A program made the translations under genes and the position numbers. Below, piece by piece: positions 10,830-22,265 of a stretch of 64,000 nucleotides of DNA. Source of the DNA: Heliocidaris tuberculata (lineage: Eukaryota; Echinodermata; Echinoidea; Camarodonta; Echinometridae). The stretch is taken from contig CM046851.1 of the NCBI GenBank assembly GCA_025618425.1, positions 5,169,267-5,233,266 on the forward strand, written 5' to 3'. Every line of letters begins with the position of its first letter. Within the stretch, counting starts at the first letter, position 1. The notes below the pieces were generated by a model. That model searched no databases and was not told the origin of the DNA. It saw nothing but the letters and a program-made list of their open reading frames with translations.

Positions 10830-12862
10830 GACATTTCTGTCAAAGATTGAAAATACCATGACATTGACCGTATAGGCCTATAAGCCTATTCTTTTTTTTT
10901 CCTTTAGAGAATGAATGACTGAAAAGGCGGGGAAACAGAAAATGTTCGTCAAAACAAACTATTTCCAATTTATTTTGACTAGAAACTTTGAAATGTTGAA
11001 TTTTAATTGTCCATCTCATTAATGATTGATATTCGTTATTTTTGTCTTAAGAACTTCATCCTTGTCAGTTTTATAGCTACTTCAAGGGTTTAACAGGCGG
11101 GGGACAGGGGCGACATGTACCAACACGCCTTGAAAAGAGGACATCATAGAATTTGTCCCCCATTTAAAAAAACTATTACCCTGCAATGTATTAAAATCCT
11201 TATTTTAAAACCCCAAATTTATCACAAGGGGGGGGGCATTAAGAGAGGCCTACCCCCTCCCACTACCCCTACTCAATCGATCCCCTCCCTCACAAAGTGT
11301 CCACCCCATCCCACCCCACCTGTTGACGCCTCTGAGCAACTAGTCTAGATAAATTCATTCTGTGAGAGTGGCAAAAGAAGGAAGGAAATCACTTTAGTTA
11401 ATTTGTTAAATATCTTATTATAAACTTTTTGGTGTCAAGGTGCTTGCTTAAGGATTTCCGTAATATCCTTTTTAATAAGAATGCCTTTTCTCTGTTATCT
11501 TATTTTTTTTATACATTGTTCAACTAAAAGTAGTATACATGTAGGAATCACCACTCAAGGAACTATCTCTTCTTTTGCTGTATTCTTGGCTCAGTGTGCA
11601 TAATCTTCTAAATGTCTTCTTGTCAGCCTTTGCTCTTTCTTAAATCACCTTTTTATCAACGTACGTCATTTTCATACAAGCGTAGATTTTTTTTCAAATT
11701 ATTTATATATTTATTTGTTTGTTTTCATTTATTTATTTGTTTTTTATTTATTAATTCATTTTTTAAATTGAATTTTAAATTTTAAATTGTTATTTATTTA
11801 TTTTTTAATGGGGGGGGGGGGGGGGGGTTGGGTGAGCCCAGTTAATGTACCTTTCATGAATAGAGATATTTACTGACAGCATGTTCAATGAGTGTGCAGA
11901 CACAATTTCTAATTTATGAATGAAACTGACTGAAAAAAATGTATTTTCATAATGGTTGTTTAAAACTTTTATATTGTGTCCAATCTAGCGTCACAGAGTA
12001 ACCTTCAAATTTGAAGGGAAATGGGAGCCATTAGTAATGATTGAGAAGACAATAGATATATAAGAAAGGAAATAGACTACTTGTTTGTAACCTAAATCCT
12101 GTTGATATTTTCGGACTGCCTTGAGAAAGCAATTTCTAACTTTGATATTTGTTTGAGTAAACATAATATGCCACGACTCGGTGTGCGGTTTATAGGAAGA
12201 AAAGTTTTAGCTTTGACATGTATTGGCCAATCTATGTCGACAAGTTTGTTCCCCTTTACGCATGAAAATGTATGCTAGAGAAACCCGCGGACGATTTAAC
12301 GTGATACTACTGCTTGGTGGAATGGGTTTGTTTGGTTTTTGGTTTTTTAATGACCCTCAAAAGTACTAGAAATGCTTATTATGTACTTTGAATCAAATTT
12401 GTCTCAGTTGTTTGAAATACGCAATAATTGTTGTAGACTTGATTAATTGTCATGCATTTCTTTCAGTGATAACTAAAACAAAATTTAAAACCAACCAGGA
12501 AGATTAATAGCACAGCACTTGACGAAAAAATTCATCTCGAGTACCATTTTCCCTAAACACGTCCGATAGGGATTTTATGCTGTGAATTATACTTTGTTTA
12601 TTTTGGCATAAAATGGCATCGAACGGCCTCTGACATTATATCGAGATCCACATGATATGTAAAATGGTTATAGTAGATGTTACATTTTAACATTTTTTAC
12701 ACTTTGACTTCCTCAATATATAGACAATGCAGAACACGTACGCAATGAATTGCTCTTACACTTTCATATGAAATTGAGTAAATATGCTTCCGTGATCCAT
12801 CACAGTCATGTAATATTAGATTTTGAACAAAAGACTTGTCTTCCATTAATGACAATGGATTA
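10830..12862. other. Intergenic spacer upstream of copy B, duplicated at 36615-36852 and 41716-43620
   Basis: The block up to 11105 matches 36615-36852, and 11095-12880 matches 41712-43640, so the copy upstream of D is the same spacer split by a LINE. The stretch 12400-12862 is the best-conserved part and should hold the promoter and 5' UTR of copy B. No clear TATA box or initiator is shared by both copies. Poly-G runs lie at 11227-11235 and 11810-11827. No coding exon is seen. Confidence 0.65.
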
Positions 12863-13319
12863 CCATGCCACACCTTTTGTTTTCCTTGACAAGACTGCTG
12901 ATTGCTTCTTTATTCAAATCTGACATTCCATTTCCACAAAGCCTTAGCACTAGTTCTCCTTATGGAGCAACTCTAAACAATCATATGTTCTCCATTGTAC
13001 AAAGTCACCAGAAATCCTGTCCAAGAATGCTAGATCCTTCTCTGTACATGAGATGTTGTTTAGGATTGAACCTTGGGGTGGTGGATGTTGTGTTTCTTGG
13101 CAAACCCCATGTTCTTCAGGTACTTGGCATCCATCCCCCTCAGTGAGGTGTATCTTTGCTTCTTGGGTTTCTTGATCCCAATACGATGAGCCTTGAAACT
13201 CTGATTATGGGAGGTATGATTCTTTGATTTGGTCATTACTACACTTGTATGCTGCTCAGTTCAAATTACAACTGGCAATTTCGAGAATTTCGGATCTGTA
13301 AAAGCATGCCATATCTTTT
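12863..13319 (-). pseudogene. RPL29: RPL29 retrocopy (processed), inserted just upstream of copy B
   Basis: On the minus strand, ATG at 13236 to TAA at 13060 gives 58 residues starting [13 protein letters not shown], with [14 protein letters not shown] and FAKKHN. These are hallmarks of large-subunit ribosomal protein eL29. There are no introns. AATAAA lies at 12914-12909 in transcript sense, followed by an A-rich tail (AAGGAAAACAAAA). The insert is flanked by CATGCCACACCTTTT (about 12864-12878) and CATGCCATATCTTTT (13305-13319), a target-site duplication with two mismatches. Copy D lacks the insert. The frame is open; S-to-P-type wear at the C-terminus is possible, and expression from the parental function is unlikely but not excluded. 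Confidence 0.85.
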
Positions 13320-13337
13320 ACAAGAAGAACAATAGGG

Positions 13338-13413
13338 ATGGCGTATTTTGGAATTCTCACCACAGTTTTCTGGATTATTGTCGTGGCAGTTTCTGCCACC
13401 GAAAGACAACCAG
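13338..13413 (+). CDS. Copy B exon 1: signal peptide
   Basis: MAYFGILTTVFWIIVVAVSA is a classic signal peptide with likely cleavage after SA, followed by TERQP and a phase 1 donor (CAG/GTAAGA). The start is chosen because copy D has the identically placed ATG and an equally long exon. It is listed separately because the exon itself is undamaged, although the gene is not. Confidence 0.85.
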
Positions 13414-13801
13414 GTAAGATCATTCGATGGATCGTTGATATACCCTGCCATAGACGTACCCTACCCGAGTTTAAATTCATTTTCATGATAACCTACATGT
13501 TTCTGTATGTCATAACTACGGTTTACAGATCTTCTAGGGAACGTCATGAACGTAGAAGAGCGAAGCTTTGCATTTTAGAGCATATTAGTGCTTAAACCAT
13601 TGTAAAACCATGTAAACGATGTGCTAAACCTTTACTCATTATTTATCGTACTTTTTTTTCTTCATTTTGTCAAAATAAGAGGGTACGTGCCCTCTAGGAT
13701 CGCCGCCCCTGGCTGTTTTAATTAATTTTGAAATGACTTTGAAATAATGCTTTAGATCTACCTCTCGAACTCTGATCATGATCTCTTTTTATTGTTTACA
13801 G

Positions 13802-13897
13802 ATTGGTCCTGTAACTTTAATCGTAACGACGACTGTAACATCACCCAAGGGCGTGGTGATGATGGAGACTGGAAACGAGAACGCAGTCTAAGATTCG
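13802..13897 (+). CDS. Copy B exon 2: start of MAM-like domain
   Basis: Begins after TGTTTACAG and ends TTC G before GTAAGA; phase 1 at both ends. It reads DWSCNFNRNDDCNI, then TQGRGDDGDWKRERS. The C-N-F-x(4)-D-C spacing with W further on matches the opening of MAM domains (C-D-F-E ... C-x-W ... D-W). Copy D's exon 58780-58875 is the counterpart. Confidence 0.85.
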
Positions 13898-14614
13898 GTA
13901 AGATTATTGCGGGGCTAAATGTCTTCATCGAAAATACCATTTGTTCCGATTCACACTAAAACAACAGCAAAAAATAATAAGTAGTGTCTTTGAACCAGGT
14001 AGGTGTATTTGAAACACTTATAAACCATTGATCCCTGTTGAATCTGGTGTGCTTTTCTTTCTTCTCTTCCCCTCTGTCCCTCTCTTTCTCTCTCTATCAT
14101 AAGGAGGCATAACCATAGACTTTGGCCTTTTACTCTTCCCTCTCCCAGCTATTTCTTCAGAGTAGCCATTAAAAGTACTTTTCTATTCATCATCTCCTCC
14201 TTCTTTTCTTCCAGTGCCGCAATATCTTAAACCTCCATTGCGTAACAAATTTCCCCAAAATCTCATCATTGCAATCATTAGGGTTACAGCCCACTTGATT
14301 AACGAGACTGAAAACATGTGTAATCTGTCAAAGTTAACCGACTGCCGTTATAAAACTAATAATCAGCAAGAAAGATTCAAATTTCAAATGGATCGTCGAT
14401 TCTTCAGCAATAGATTCTTGCAAATGAGTTACCATTCTTCTTGTTTTATTTAATGAAAACACTTCTTAAAAATTTCATTTCATTCAGTTTCACTCATTCA
14501 CTCATTCAGTTTTACTTCTATCATACGAAAATATATTTTTTCGGAATCCTAAATGTTCGAATGTCTCGATTTCTCATGGTTTCATTATGTTCGTTTTAAA
14601 TTAAGTTCTACAAG

Positions 14615-14855
14615 GGATTTTTTTTTATAGTGCCCGATTAAATTCGCACATCCGGGTGATACAACGGTGTGCCACCTCCCACCAGTGTTGGAGTCAACAT
14701 CAGGACAGCTAGAGATCCGTTATTACAGTTTCAATGGGCGTCTTGATATCTCAGTCTGTAACGGCGGGCCTGTAGTGAGATCCTTGCGACCAACAGGTTT
14801 AGTCGGAGGGCGGGAGACTGCCATAGTCGATATTACTTGTCCCTCTGCGATGATG
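14615..14855 (+). pseudogene. Copy B exon 3 with 1-nt deletion
   Basis: Aligned to copy A the exon should be 242 nt; it is 241. The frame reads IFFYSARLNSH and then shifts; the second half reads VCHLPPVLES ... SVCNGGPVVRS ... VDITCPSAM in the other frame. The acceptor is CTACAAG, weaker than CAACAG/CTACAG in A and D. The 1-nt loss could be a sequence error, but the other lesions in this copy make decay more likely. Confidence 0.8.
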
Positions 14856-15675
14856 GTAAGAAAATTTACCCAGTCAAAAAATATGCAAAAGGGACATCAA
14901 TTCTAATTGCTGTGTTTGTGCACGAAATGATGATTATTCCCGTGATGATAAAAACATAGAATTATAGATACATCCCAGATAGTAAATGACTGACAATCAA
15001 AATACATCTATGTTTTGTATTAAGGAATAAGTTAGTCAGTTAAGTGCTCAGTTTAGGTTTACATAAAGCAGACAAAAAATGAACTATATCTGGGCATTAA
15101 TGTACCAATAAACACATTTGGAATAACTCTGTCCTCGGAATAATACAGAAACTACTGATTACTACAACGACTGCATGTCTCAATAATAAATGATTCTTTC
15201 GATGTAAAATACTATAGCGATAGATCCTGTTTCTTCATAAAACTAATTCTTCATTTTGGACTTGTCCTATGGATGAAAAGATATTATATTATTATTAACT
15301 AATGCAATAATGACTATTTGTCTGACATTACCAATTTTGGTTGAACATTTTTTAGATGAAAGTTCAGTTTACTGTACTTTAAAAAAAAAAAAATTTCACA
15401 TTTCACGATGCACATTGTCAGTTCTGCTTACAAGAAATCTTATAGGTTTTCCCGCTCAGTTTTATATTTTTCTCACTCAAATCAATTAAGGTGCATTCAG
15501 ATTTAAGCATTATCGTCTTGCGATCGATATCGGTCTTTCAAATTTAAATTCTAGCCAATGAAATTCATTGGAGATACGCGAATTAATTTATGATCATCAA
15601 GATTTATTCACCAGCAATATTATTTCAGTTTAGGGCATTCCAAATTTTGTTATCCGCATTCGATTTATTTTTAGT

Positions 15676-15709
<34 letters not shown>

Positions 15710-16480
15710 GTTAACGTGCACTCATAGTCGTGAAAATACGTACGATTTCAAATTTCGTGCATTGAATTTTGAGGTTCGTGCATTCAAATCAAAATATTAG
15801 GCCCGAGGAGCCTCTTTGGGCATTCAATTCCATTTGGGAAATTCAATTTTTTGATTTGCGTATTTAGTTTCATGGATTCCGTATGTTTGTTTGTGTTGTG
15901 AGTGCCTGTTTGTCTTTTATGTCTCCTATATCTATCAAGTCTATTTGTATTTGTCTTTGCGTTTGTGTAAGATACATGTTTTTGTTGGGATTAGTATTAC
16001 AACTCTCAATATGTTTCGTACACAAAATTTCATATTTTCTCCATTATCTCTAAAGATGCTACTTGTCTTTTTGTGAACCTAACATATGCTGTGTCAAATA
16101 CATTTTCCCATGATATATCTTGAGCTAAGAAGGAGACAAGCTGCACCTTGAGAGATAATGGGGAAAATATGAAATTTTGTGTACAAAACATATGGAGAGT
16201 TGTACAACTAAACCTGTCACTTTGAAGCAACATTGCAAATTTGAGGATCGCCATAGAAAGTAAATTGAGACTTTTCAAACTTTCATAACTTCCTCATTTC
16301 GTAACCGATTTTGATGGAACTTTTTTAAAAATTGCTTCTCTCTATCCTCTCTTATCATTAAATTGATTTTCCCCCAGGGTTTCATTCTCCTTTAAGTGTA
16401 AGTAGGGGATAATATCAAATAAATGCAAATTTACTCATTATTATATAATATTATGGTTTGTTTTACAATCGCCAACACAG
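14856..16480 (+). other. Copy B intron in which exon 4 has been lost
   Basis: Up to about 15360 it aligns with copy D (60720-61300), and from 16385 with the sequence just before D exon 5. The stretch between (about 15400-16385) does not match and contains no exon 4. It holds a poly-A run at 15679-15707 and a foldback element at 15999-16204. Confidence 0.7.
15999..16204. mobile_element. Foldback MITE with about 75-bp arms
   Basis: ACAACTCTCNATATGTTTCG at the left is the inverted complement of the right end at CATATGGAGAGTTGT. Pairing continues through TACACAAAATTTCATATTTT and AGATAATGG. The loop is about 60 bp. It lies in the replaced segment of copy B, next to where exon 4 should be. Confidence 0.75.
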
Positions 16481-16747
16481 AAGCTCCACGAACTAAGCCC
16501 CAAAAGAAAACGACAACGACCATTACTCAGCCACCCTCACGGCCTTCCACCTTGGTTCCGACATCGTTCACCTCTACACATTACTACAACAGGGACAATC
16601 CAATTTCCCAACAAACTTCGACATCGAGGACCTCGTCTTATCACATCAACAGCACATTACAGGAAATAACTCCTCCACTCAAACCAACTGGACGCACCCT
16701 GCAGACCATTTTGAATGCAAAACCGCCGAACAAAGGAAAACAAAAAA
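16481..16747 (+). pseudogene. Copy B exon 5: Ser/Thr-rich stalk
   Basis: Phase 1 at both ends, after CAACACAG and before GTACAT. It reads EAPRTKPQKKTTTTITQ, with SPSRPS-like and TSTSRTSSYHIN segments, and ends NKGKQKS. The frame is open; it counts as a pseudogene exon only because the copy is otherwise broken. Confidence 0.75.
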
Positions 16748-17147
16748 GTACATAATCTGTGAATAATAATAAATTCATTGAATCTTCTTTCTACCTTAAC
16801 TTAGTGACATTTTCATGAAAATTTATCTGATTATGTATTTTAGCACCTGAGGTTTTGTGAACAGGCTAGTGTAATGTTTAAATAAGTAAGCTTTGCATTA
16901 AAAAAATAATTTAAACCAGCAGGGATGTACAAAGGGAAACCTCTCCTTGCGGTTTTGAATAGTTTTTGCACTGTTGTGTTTTCAGGATTGAGTTTAACTA
17001 ACATATAAAAATGCAATTCAAAGGTTAGATCTTACAGCCAGTATCACCTCGAGCCAATCCGCTACAAGAATCAATATACACTTGACGTAGTCACGCTTGT
17101 AAATATAGCAATAAGATAAATATTTCATTCATATTGTTTACCTATAG

Positions 17148-17235
17148 ATGGCGCTAAAGCGGCCATTATCTCGGTCGTTGTAGTTTTTTTGGTTATAGTG
17201 ACAGCAATCTTCTTGATTGTACATCGCCGACGCAG
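17148..17235 (+). pseudogene. Copy B exon 6: transmembrane segment
   Basis: Reads NGAKAAIISVVVVFLVIVT, then AIFLIVHRRRR, with an intact donor. It is 6 nt shorter than in A and D and shares GAKAAII and IFLIVHRRRR with copy C, so B and C form one subgroup and A and D another. Confidence 0.85.
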
Positions 17236-18215
17236 GTAAGATCATCATTATGGTTTATAGGCCTACATATCGTTTTTCCGAAGGTTCGTATTTCCGAAAG
17301 TTCTTACCCCGAATCTTCGAAGGTTTGAAATTCCGAAGGTTCATAATTCCGAAAATAAAATAGGGTTTTGACAATTCCAAAGGTTCATCTTCTTGATCTT
17401 GATAAGTACGGCTCAACACGCCTGTGGAGTAAAACGAGTCATAATTCAGAAAAATTCGACAGAACCCTACATCTTTTTTTCGAGAATCATGAACCTTCGG
17501 AATTATGAGCTCTCGAAAAAACGAACCTTTGGAAAAACGAGTACCACCCCCCCCCCCCCCATAAGAAAAAAAAAATCACTGGCGCAAAACAAGTGTAATT
17601 TTGATAAATAGATGAAAGGTACAGTATAAATCAAAGTTATTTTCGTGTAGATAAAATATCGAGATCGTCTCGTGTCCATGTTACCTTCAGAAAGCTTTGA
17701 AATGTTGGAAGAATTCAGAAATCATTTCTGTATACATTAATGAACATTTCAGCAAATAGAAAAATGAACACAAGCGAACAAAATCAGTGGTGGACCCCAG
17801 AATTAGTACAGGAATCACATATTCGGTTACCTCGCTGCCCGAATGAAATTTGAGCACCTTGCTGCCCGAATACGAGGATTGATGTTTGCCCGATATCGGA
17901 ACTTTAAAATTTTCGGGCGGGGGGGGGGGGGGGGGTCTGCACCCCAGCCTCCTCTCCCACCCTCCCCCGCCTCGTATGTTTGTGTGAAGATATCAAAAGA
18001 GCCGTAAAAAGGAAAATTGTGACAAGGGATTAAAATTGTTTCTTACCTTTGTAACATGCTATGCTCCATTTAAGTATAAAAAAAATGCAGCTGTGCAACT
18101 TTGGATTATGAGTATCTTAATTATTATAATAAATAAAATGGAAATGATGGGAATAATTGTTCACATAATAGTTCTGTGAGTATTTCTAGCTTGATATAAA
18201 TTCTGAACTATGAAA

Positions 18216-18464
18216 TTCATATCAACACGGCAGAATACGCTTTCTGGAGATTATGGAAAAGATTCTGATGCCCATGTTTACGCCAATGTCATCTTTTCCG
18301 CCAGTGGTGTTGACATAGGTTTCAGAATTAGGACGCAACATCCTTCATCATCTCTGACCAATCCTGAAGGATCCAGCCATCCTCACATACAGGACGATGG
18401 ATACATGGAGTATAGAGCGGGAGACCCTTCCATATCAGGACAAGGAGACTACATAGAGCTTTAA
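18216..18464 (+). pseudogene. Copy B exon 7 remnant: truncated tail
   Basis: In the ancestral frame it reads NTLSGDYGKDSDAHVYAN, then SLTNPEGSSHPHIQDDGY and GQGDYIEL, then TAA. The normal acceptor is deleted; the nearest AG (CGGCAG) would put the exon out of frame. From 18465 to 18830 the rest of the tail survives as decayed fragments, including the equivalents of the YDHLNR repeat and the GSEAEQNQ segment. Confidence 0.8.
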
Positions 18465-18830
18465 AAAAACCTTGATGGACCGACGCTTTACGAGGAGAAT
18501 GGAGAATCAGTTCGGATAAAACGGACAATATTAGGCGACAGTGTTCAGGGGAACCTAGTGTTGCAGAGGAGCAGGCTTTGTGATCATTAGAACCGATGTA
18601 TGATGACCATCAGGAACAACCGCATATGACCACCTACGGCACAGTAACTGCCGTGTCGGACGACGACCATTAAAACACATTAGAGCGCGGAAGTGAAGCA
18701 GAGCAAAATCAAAGCAGAAGCACGGACAAGAAGCATTGACATATGATTATCTAAATCGTGGCCACGGAAACTGCGATGGCCATCAGGAACAAATCCATGA
18801 TAGAATTTACAGTTCGGCCATTTATGAACC

Positions 18831-20142
18831 TGAAATTGTTTTTCAGTCTATAAGAATAATTCATTTTCATATAAATTATAGTAGTTCCTGATTTCCAGAA
18901 ATTGATAAAATGCTACAGTTAGTTTTTTAGATGAACTACAAAAATCATGTACATGAGCACTGATATCAGAATGTAATGCAATAGCATTGGAAATAGATAA
19001 AATCCCCTGAATTTCTTTCTTTTAAACCTGCGCATAAGAATAATATACAAACAAGAATATTCGTACACAGGCAAATAGGCAAGGCTTGTGGTTCCAAGAT
19101 TTTGGGATTTTGTTGTTGACATACATGAATGCTGAATAATGCAGATGTTGCCAAGGCTTGCCAGTGTCGGGGTATCTATTTTTATTCTTTTTTGGGAGGG
19201 TGGGGGAGGGGGGGGGGGGTTCTTGTATTTGTTATTCAGATTTGAACAATTATTATTTTGGTCCTCAGTATAAATGTTAAACAGTACACTGTAGGTGATT
19301 TTTAGTGAAATGAGACGACACATGATGACTAGATGTGCAATTATTGTACAGAAAATATAATTGACAACTGAAGTTTGTCAAGGACATGTGAATATGGACA
19401 CCACTTAGAAATGTTGTTTTTGTGGTTGCACTCATCCCTAAACAATCAAGTGACGAAATGTAAGTCCTGTTTTTAGTTTCAATGAGCATGGCTGATGATT
19501 AGTCATACATTGCTAATTTACAGAGCTGTGCCTTGTCTTCATATTTATTCCTTTAAAACAGAATATATAGTATAATGGGACTTGTGGTCCTAATGGATTT
19601 TACCACACTCTGCCCGAAACCATTCCTATTTTGTATTTTTTCCTTCATTTTCTATGAATCTCAAGAGCAGTTTCGTTTTATAGAAAGGACATGGCTTTCA
19701 ACAGGCTTGTGGACACTCAATCACCATAGACACTTAAAGTGAAATAAGATATTAAGTATGAATTGAGTTGACAAAAAGTATCAGATCTGACATGTATTTC
19801 TATTCTCCTCTTCACTTTCATTTCTATCTCAATGCAATAGATATTATGACTTCTGATTTAATGTGAAGAATATCATTTTTGACCTTTAATATGTGATATG
19901 CCCTTCTTCCCAACACTGTAACAGACGAAGCCTTTGAACACATATTGACTCTATGTGTGTAATGTTATTTTGCTGCTAAGTGAAAAAAATTGTTGTGTTT
20001 TTTTTGTTTTCTTTTTGTAGCAATAAAATGTTTACCTTTTATCATTGATACATACTCTTATGGAAGCTTTTATGAACAATTACATTAAGGGCTAGAGGCA
20101 CTGAACAAAAGTAGAATTACTGTAATAACCAGGAGAAATGTT
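18831..20142. other. Downstream flank of copy B
   Basis: Matches the flank of copy C, with 19030-20142 aligning to 34910-35890, up to GAGAAATGTT(G/A)CAAAC. At that point the foldback element begins here, while the spacer continues at 35891. No exon is seen. Confidence 0.65.
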
Positions 20143-21730
20143 GCAAACACAGGAAACTATACAACTATACATCTACTCCCGCAGTCTGGAATAGATGTAT
20201 AGTTTTAACCAATAAGATCACAGGAAACTATACAACTATACATCTACTCCCGCAGTCTGGGATAGATGTATAGTTTTAACCAATCAGATCACAGGAAACT
20301 ATACAACTATACATCTACTCCCGCAGTCTGGAATAGATGTATAGTTTTATCCAATCAGATCACAGGAAACTATACAACTATACATCTACTCCCGCAGTCT
20401 GGAATAGATGTATAGTTTTATCCAATCAGATCACAGGAAACCATACAACTATACATCTACTCCCGCAGTCTTGAAAACAAAGAAATAAATGAGGAGAGAG
20501 AAGATGATTGAAGAGGAAATACAAAGAAATATATAAGAAAGAGAATATGATAGATAAAAGGGGAAAAAGGACATACATAAGGCTTAAGAAGAGGATAGAT
20601 TAAAGGAAAGACAAAGAAATACATAAGGAAAGAGATGAGGATAGATTAAAGGAAAAACATAGAAATACATAAGGATAGAGAAGGGGATAGACCAAAGGAA
20701 AAACAAAGAAATACATAAGGAAAGATCAGAGGATAGGCTGAAGATCCTCTTCTCATTCCTGTGTTTCCTTTAATATATGTTCTTTCCTTATATATTTCCT
20801 TGGTTTCCTTTTCTAAATCCTATTCTCTTTCCTCATGTATTTCTTTGCGTTTCCCTTAAATCTATCCTTATGTACTTCTTTGTGTTTCCTTTAATCTTTC
20901 CGCTACTCTTACCTTATGTACTTTTTTGTTTTCATTTCTATATCTTCTGTTCTTTCCTTATGTATTTCTTTGTTTTTCCTCTAATCTACTCCAGACCTCT
21001 TCTCCTCTCTCTTTATGTATTTCTTTGTTTTTTTCCTTTAAGCTGTCCTCTTCTATTTCCTTATGTATTTCTTTGTTTTTTCCTTCAGTCTATCCTCTTC
21101 TCTTTCCTTATGTATATCTTTGTTTTTTCCTTTAGTCTATCCTCTTCTCTTGCCTTATGTATATCTGTTTTTTTTCCTTTAGTCTATCCTCTTCACTTTC
21201 CTTATGTATATCTTTGGTTTTTTTCTTTGGTCTATCCTCTTCTCTCTCCTGATGTATTTCTTTGTTTTTCCTTTAATCTATCCATGTATATCTTTTTTTT
21301 CTTTTAGTCTATCCTCTTCTCTCTCCTGATGTATTTCTTTGTTTTTACTCCAATCTATCCTCTTTGATTGTTTTAAACTATACATCTATTCGAGATTATG
21401 GGAGTAGATGTATAGTTGTATAGTTTCCTGTGATTTGATTGGCTAAAACTAGACATCTATTCCAGACTGCGGGAGTAGATGTATAGTTGTATAGTTTCCT
21501 GTGATCTGATTGGTTAAAACTATACATCTACTCTACATCGGTACGGATGTATAGTTGTTCGTATTTATGGCACTTTGGCCCGCTTACTGTACAACTATGC
21601 AACTATGCATGCGTAGCTGCTAACAGTTGCACAGTTGTATAGTTGTATAGTTTTCTGTGTTCTGATTGGTCAAAACTATACATCTACTCGACAGTTGTAT
21701 AGTTGTATAGTTTGGCATGTTTATGTCGTT
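20143..21730. mobile_element. Large foldback element with tandem-repeat arms
   Basis: Left arm: about five 72-73-bp units at 20149-20470, each with ACAGGAAACTATACAACTAT, ACTCCCGCAGTCTGGAATAG and CCAATCAGATC. A GA-rich block follows (20475-20735; GGAAAGACAAAGAAATACAT), then a CT-rich block of its inverted, repeated complement (20755-21360), and then inverted 72-bp units at 21365-21715. The symmetry centre is near 20745. Inverted arms built of tandem repeats are the layout of foldback elements (Drosophila FB, sea-urchin TU). No coding capacity is visible; the long CT-side reading frame is low-complexity. Confidence 0.8.
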
Positions 21731-21962
21731 TTCAAAGGGGGGGGGGGGACATAATTATATAATTATCTATGAATAATGATAAATTCATGGAATGTTCTTT
21801 CTACCTTCGACAGTTAGTGCCATTTTCATGAAAATTTCTCTAATGATGTTTTTTAGCACCTGATGTTTTGTGAACAGGCTAGTGTTAATGTTTAAATAAG
21901 TATGCATTTAAAAGAATGACTTTAAACCTCCAAGAATATACATTCATATTGTTCACCTATAG

Positions 21963-22050
21963 GTGGCGCTAAAGCAGCCATTATCTTGATCGTTGTAGTT
22001 TTACTGGACATAGTCACAGCAATCTTCTTGATTGTACATCGCCGACGCAG
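21963..22050 (+). pseudogene. Copy C exon 6: transmembrane segment
   Basis: Reads SGAKAAIILIVVVLLDIVTA, then IFLIVHRRRR. An aspartate in the middle of the helix is unlike the other copies. Acceptor CCTATAG and donor GTAAGA are intact. Confidence 0.8.
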
Positions 22051-22230
22051 GTAAGATCAGGGGCGATGGAAGGTCTTTCAAAGTGAGTGGGGGAGGGGGG
22101 GGGGGGGATACCAGCAAAAAGGGGCACCTACATTGGCGTAGACAGGGCCTCATCCCTGGGGGGTATGATTTCCCCCAAGGGCCATATATATGTGGGTCTG
22201 TGTGTGTGTGTGTGTGTATACGTATATACG

Positions 22231-22265
<35 letters not shown>

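Larger units (their letters stand above)
13338..18464 (+). pseudogene. Copy B: receptor pseudogene (exons 1, 2, 3, 5, 6 and damaged 7)
   Basis: Exons at 13338-13413, 13802-13897, 14615-14855, 16481-16747, 17148-17235 and a damaged tail exon at about 18216-18464. Four lesions argue that it is dead: a 1-nt deletion in exon 3 (after the codon for His near 14649); no exon 4 in intron 3-5, where 15400-16385 is unrelated sequence; an 8-base loss removing the acceptor of the tail exon (TATCAACAG-GG... became TATCAACACGGCAG); and a stop right after GDYIEL at 18462-18464. Without exon 4, joining exon 3 to exon 5 also shifts phase. A secreted form from exons 1-2 alone cannot be excluded. Confidence 0.8.

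Noticed and set aside
13338..13595. An 85-residue single-exon small protein starting at the copy B signal peptide
   Set aside because: Conservation with copy D stops at the splice donor (13413), so the downstream frame is intron.
20149..20470. A CRISPR array (regularly spaced near-identical units)
   Set aside because: Units are contiguous with no unique spacers, each unit is itself inverted, and the DNA is clearly from an animal.
20777..21307. Long open frame of 176 codons rich in F, L, P and Y
   Set aside because: It lies in the pyrimidine-only arm of the foldback element; the translation is a periodic low-complexity string repeated every 20 residues, as expected from the DNA repeat.
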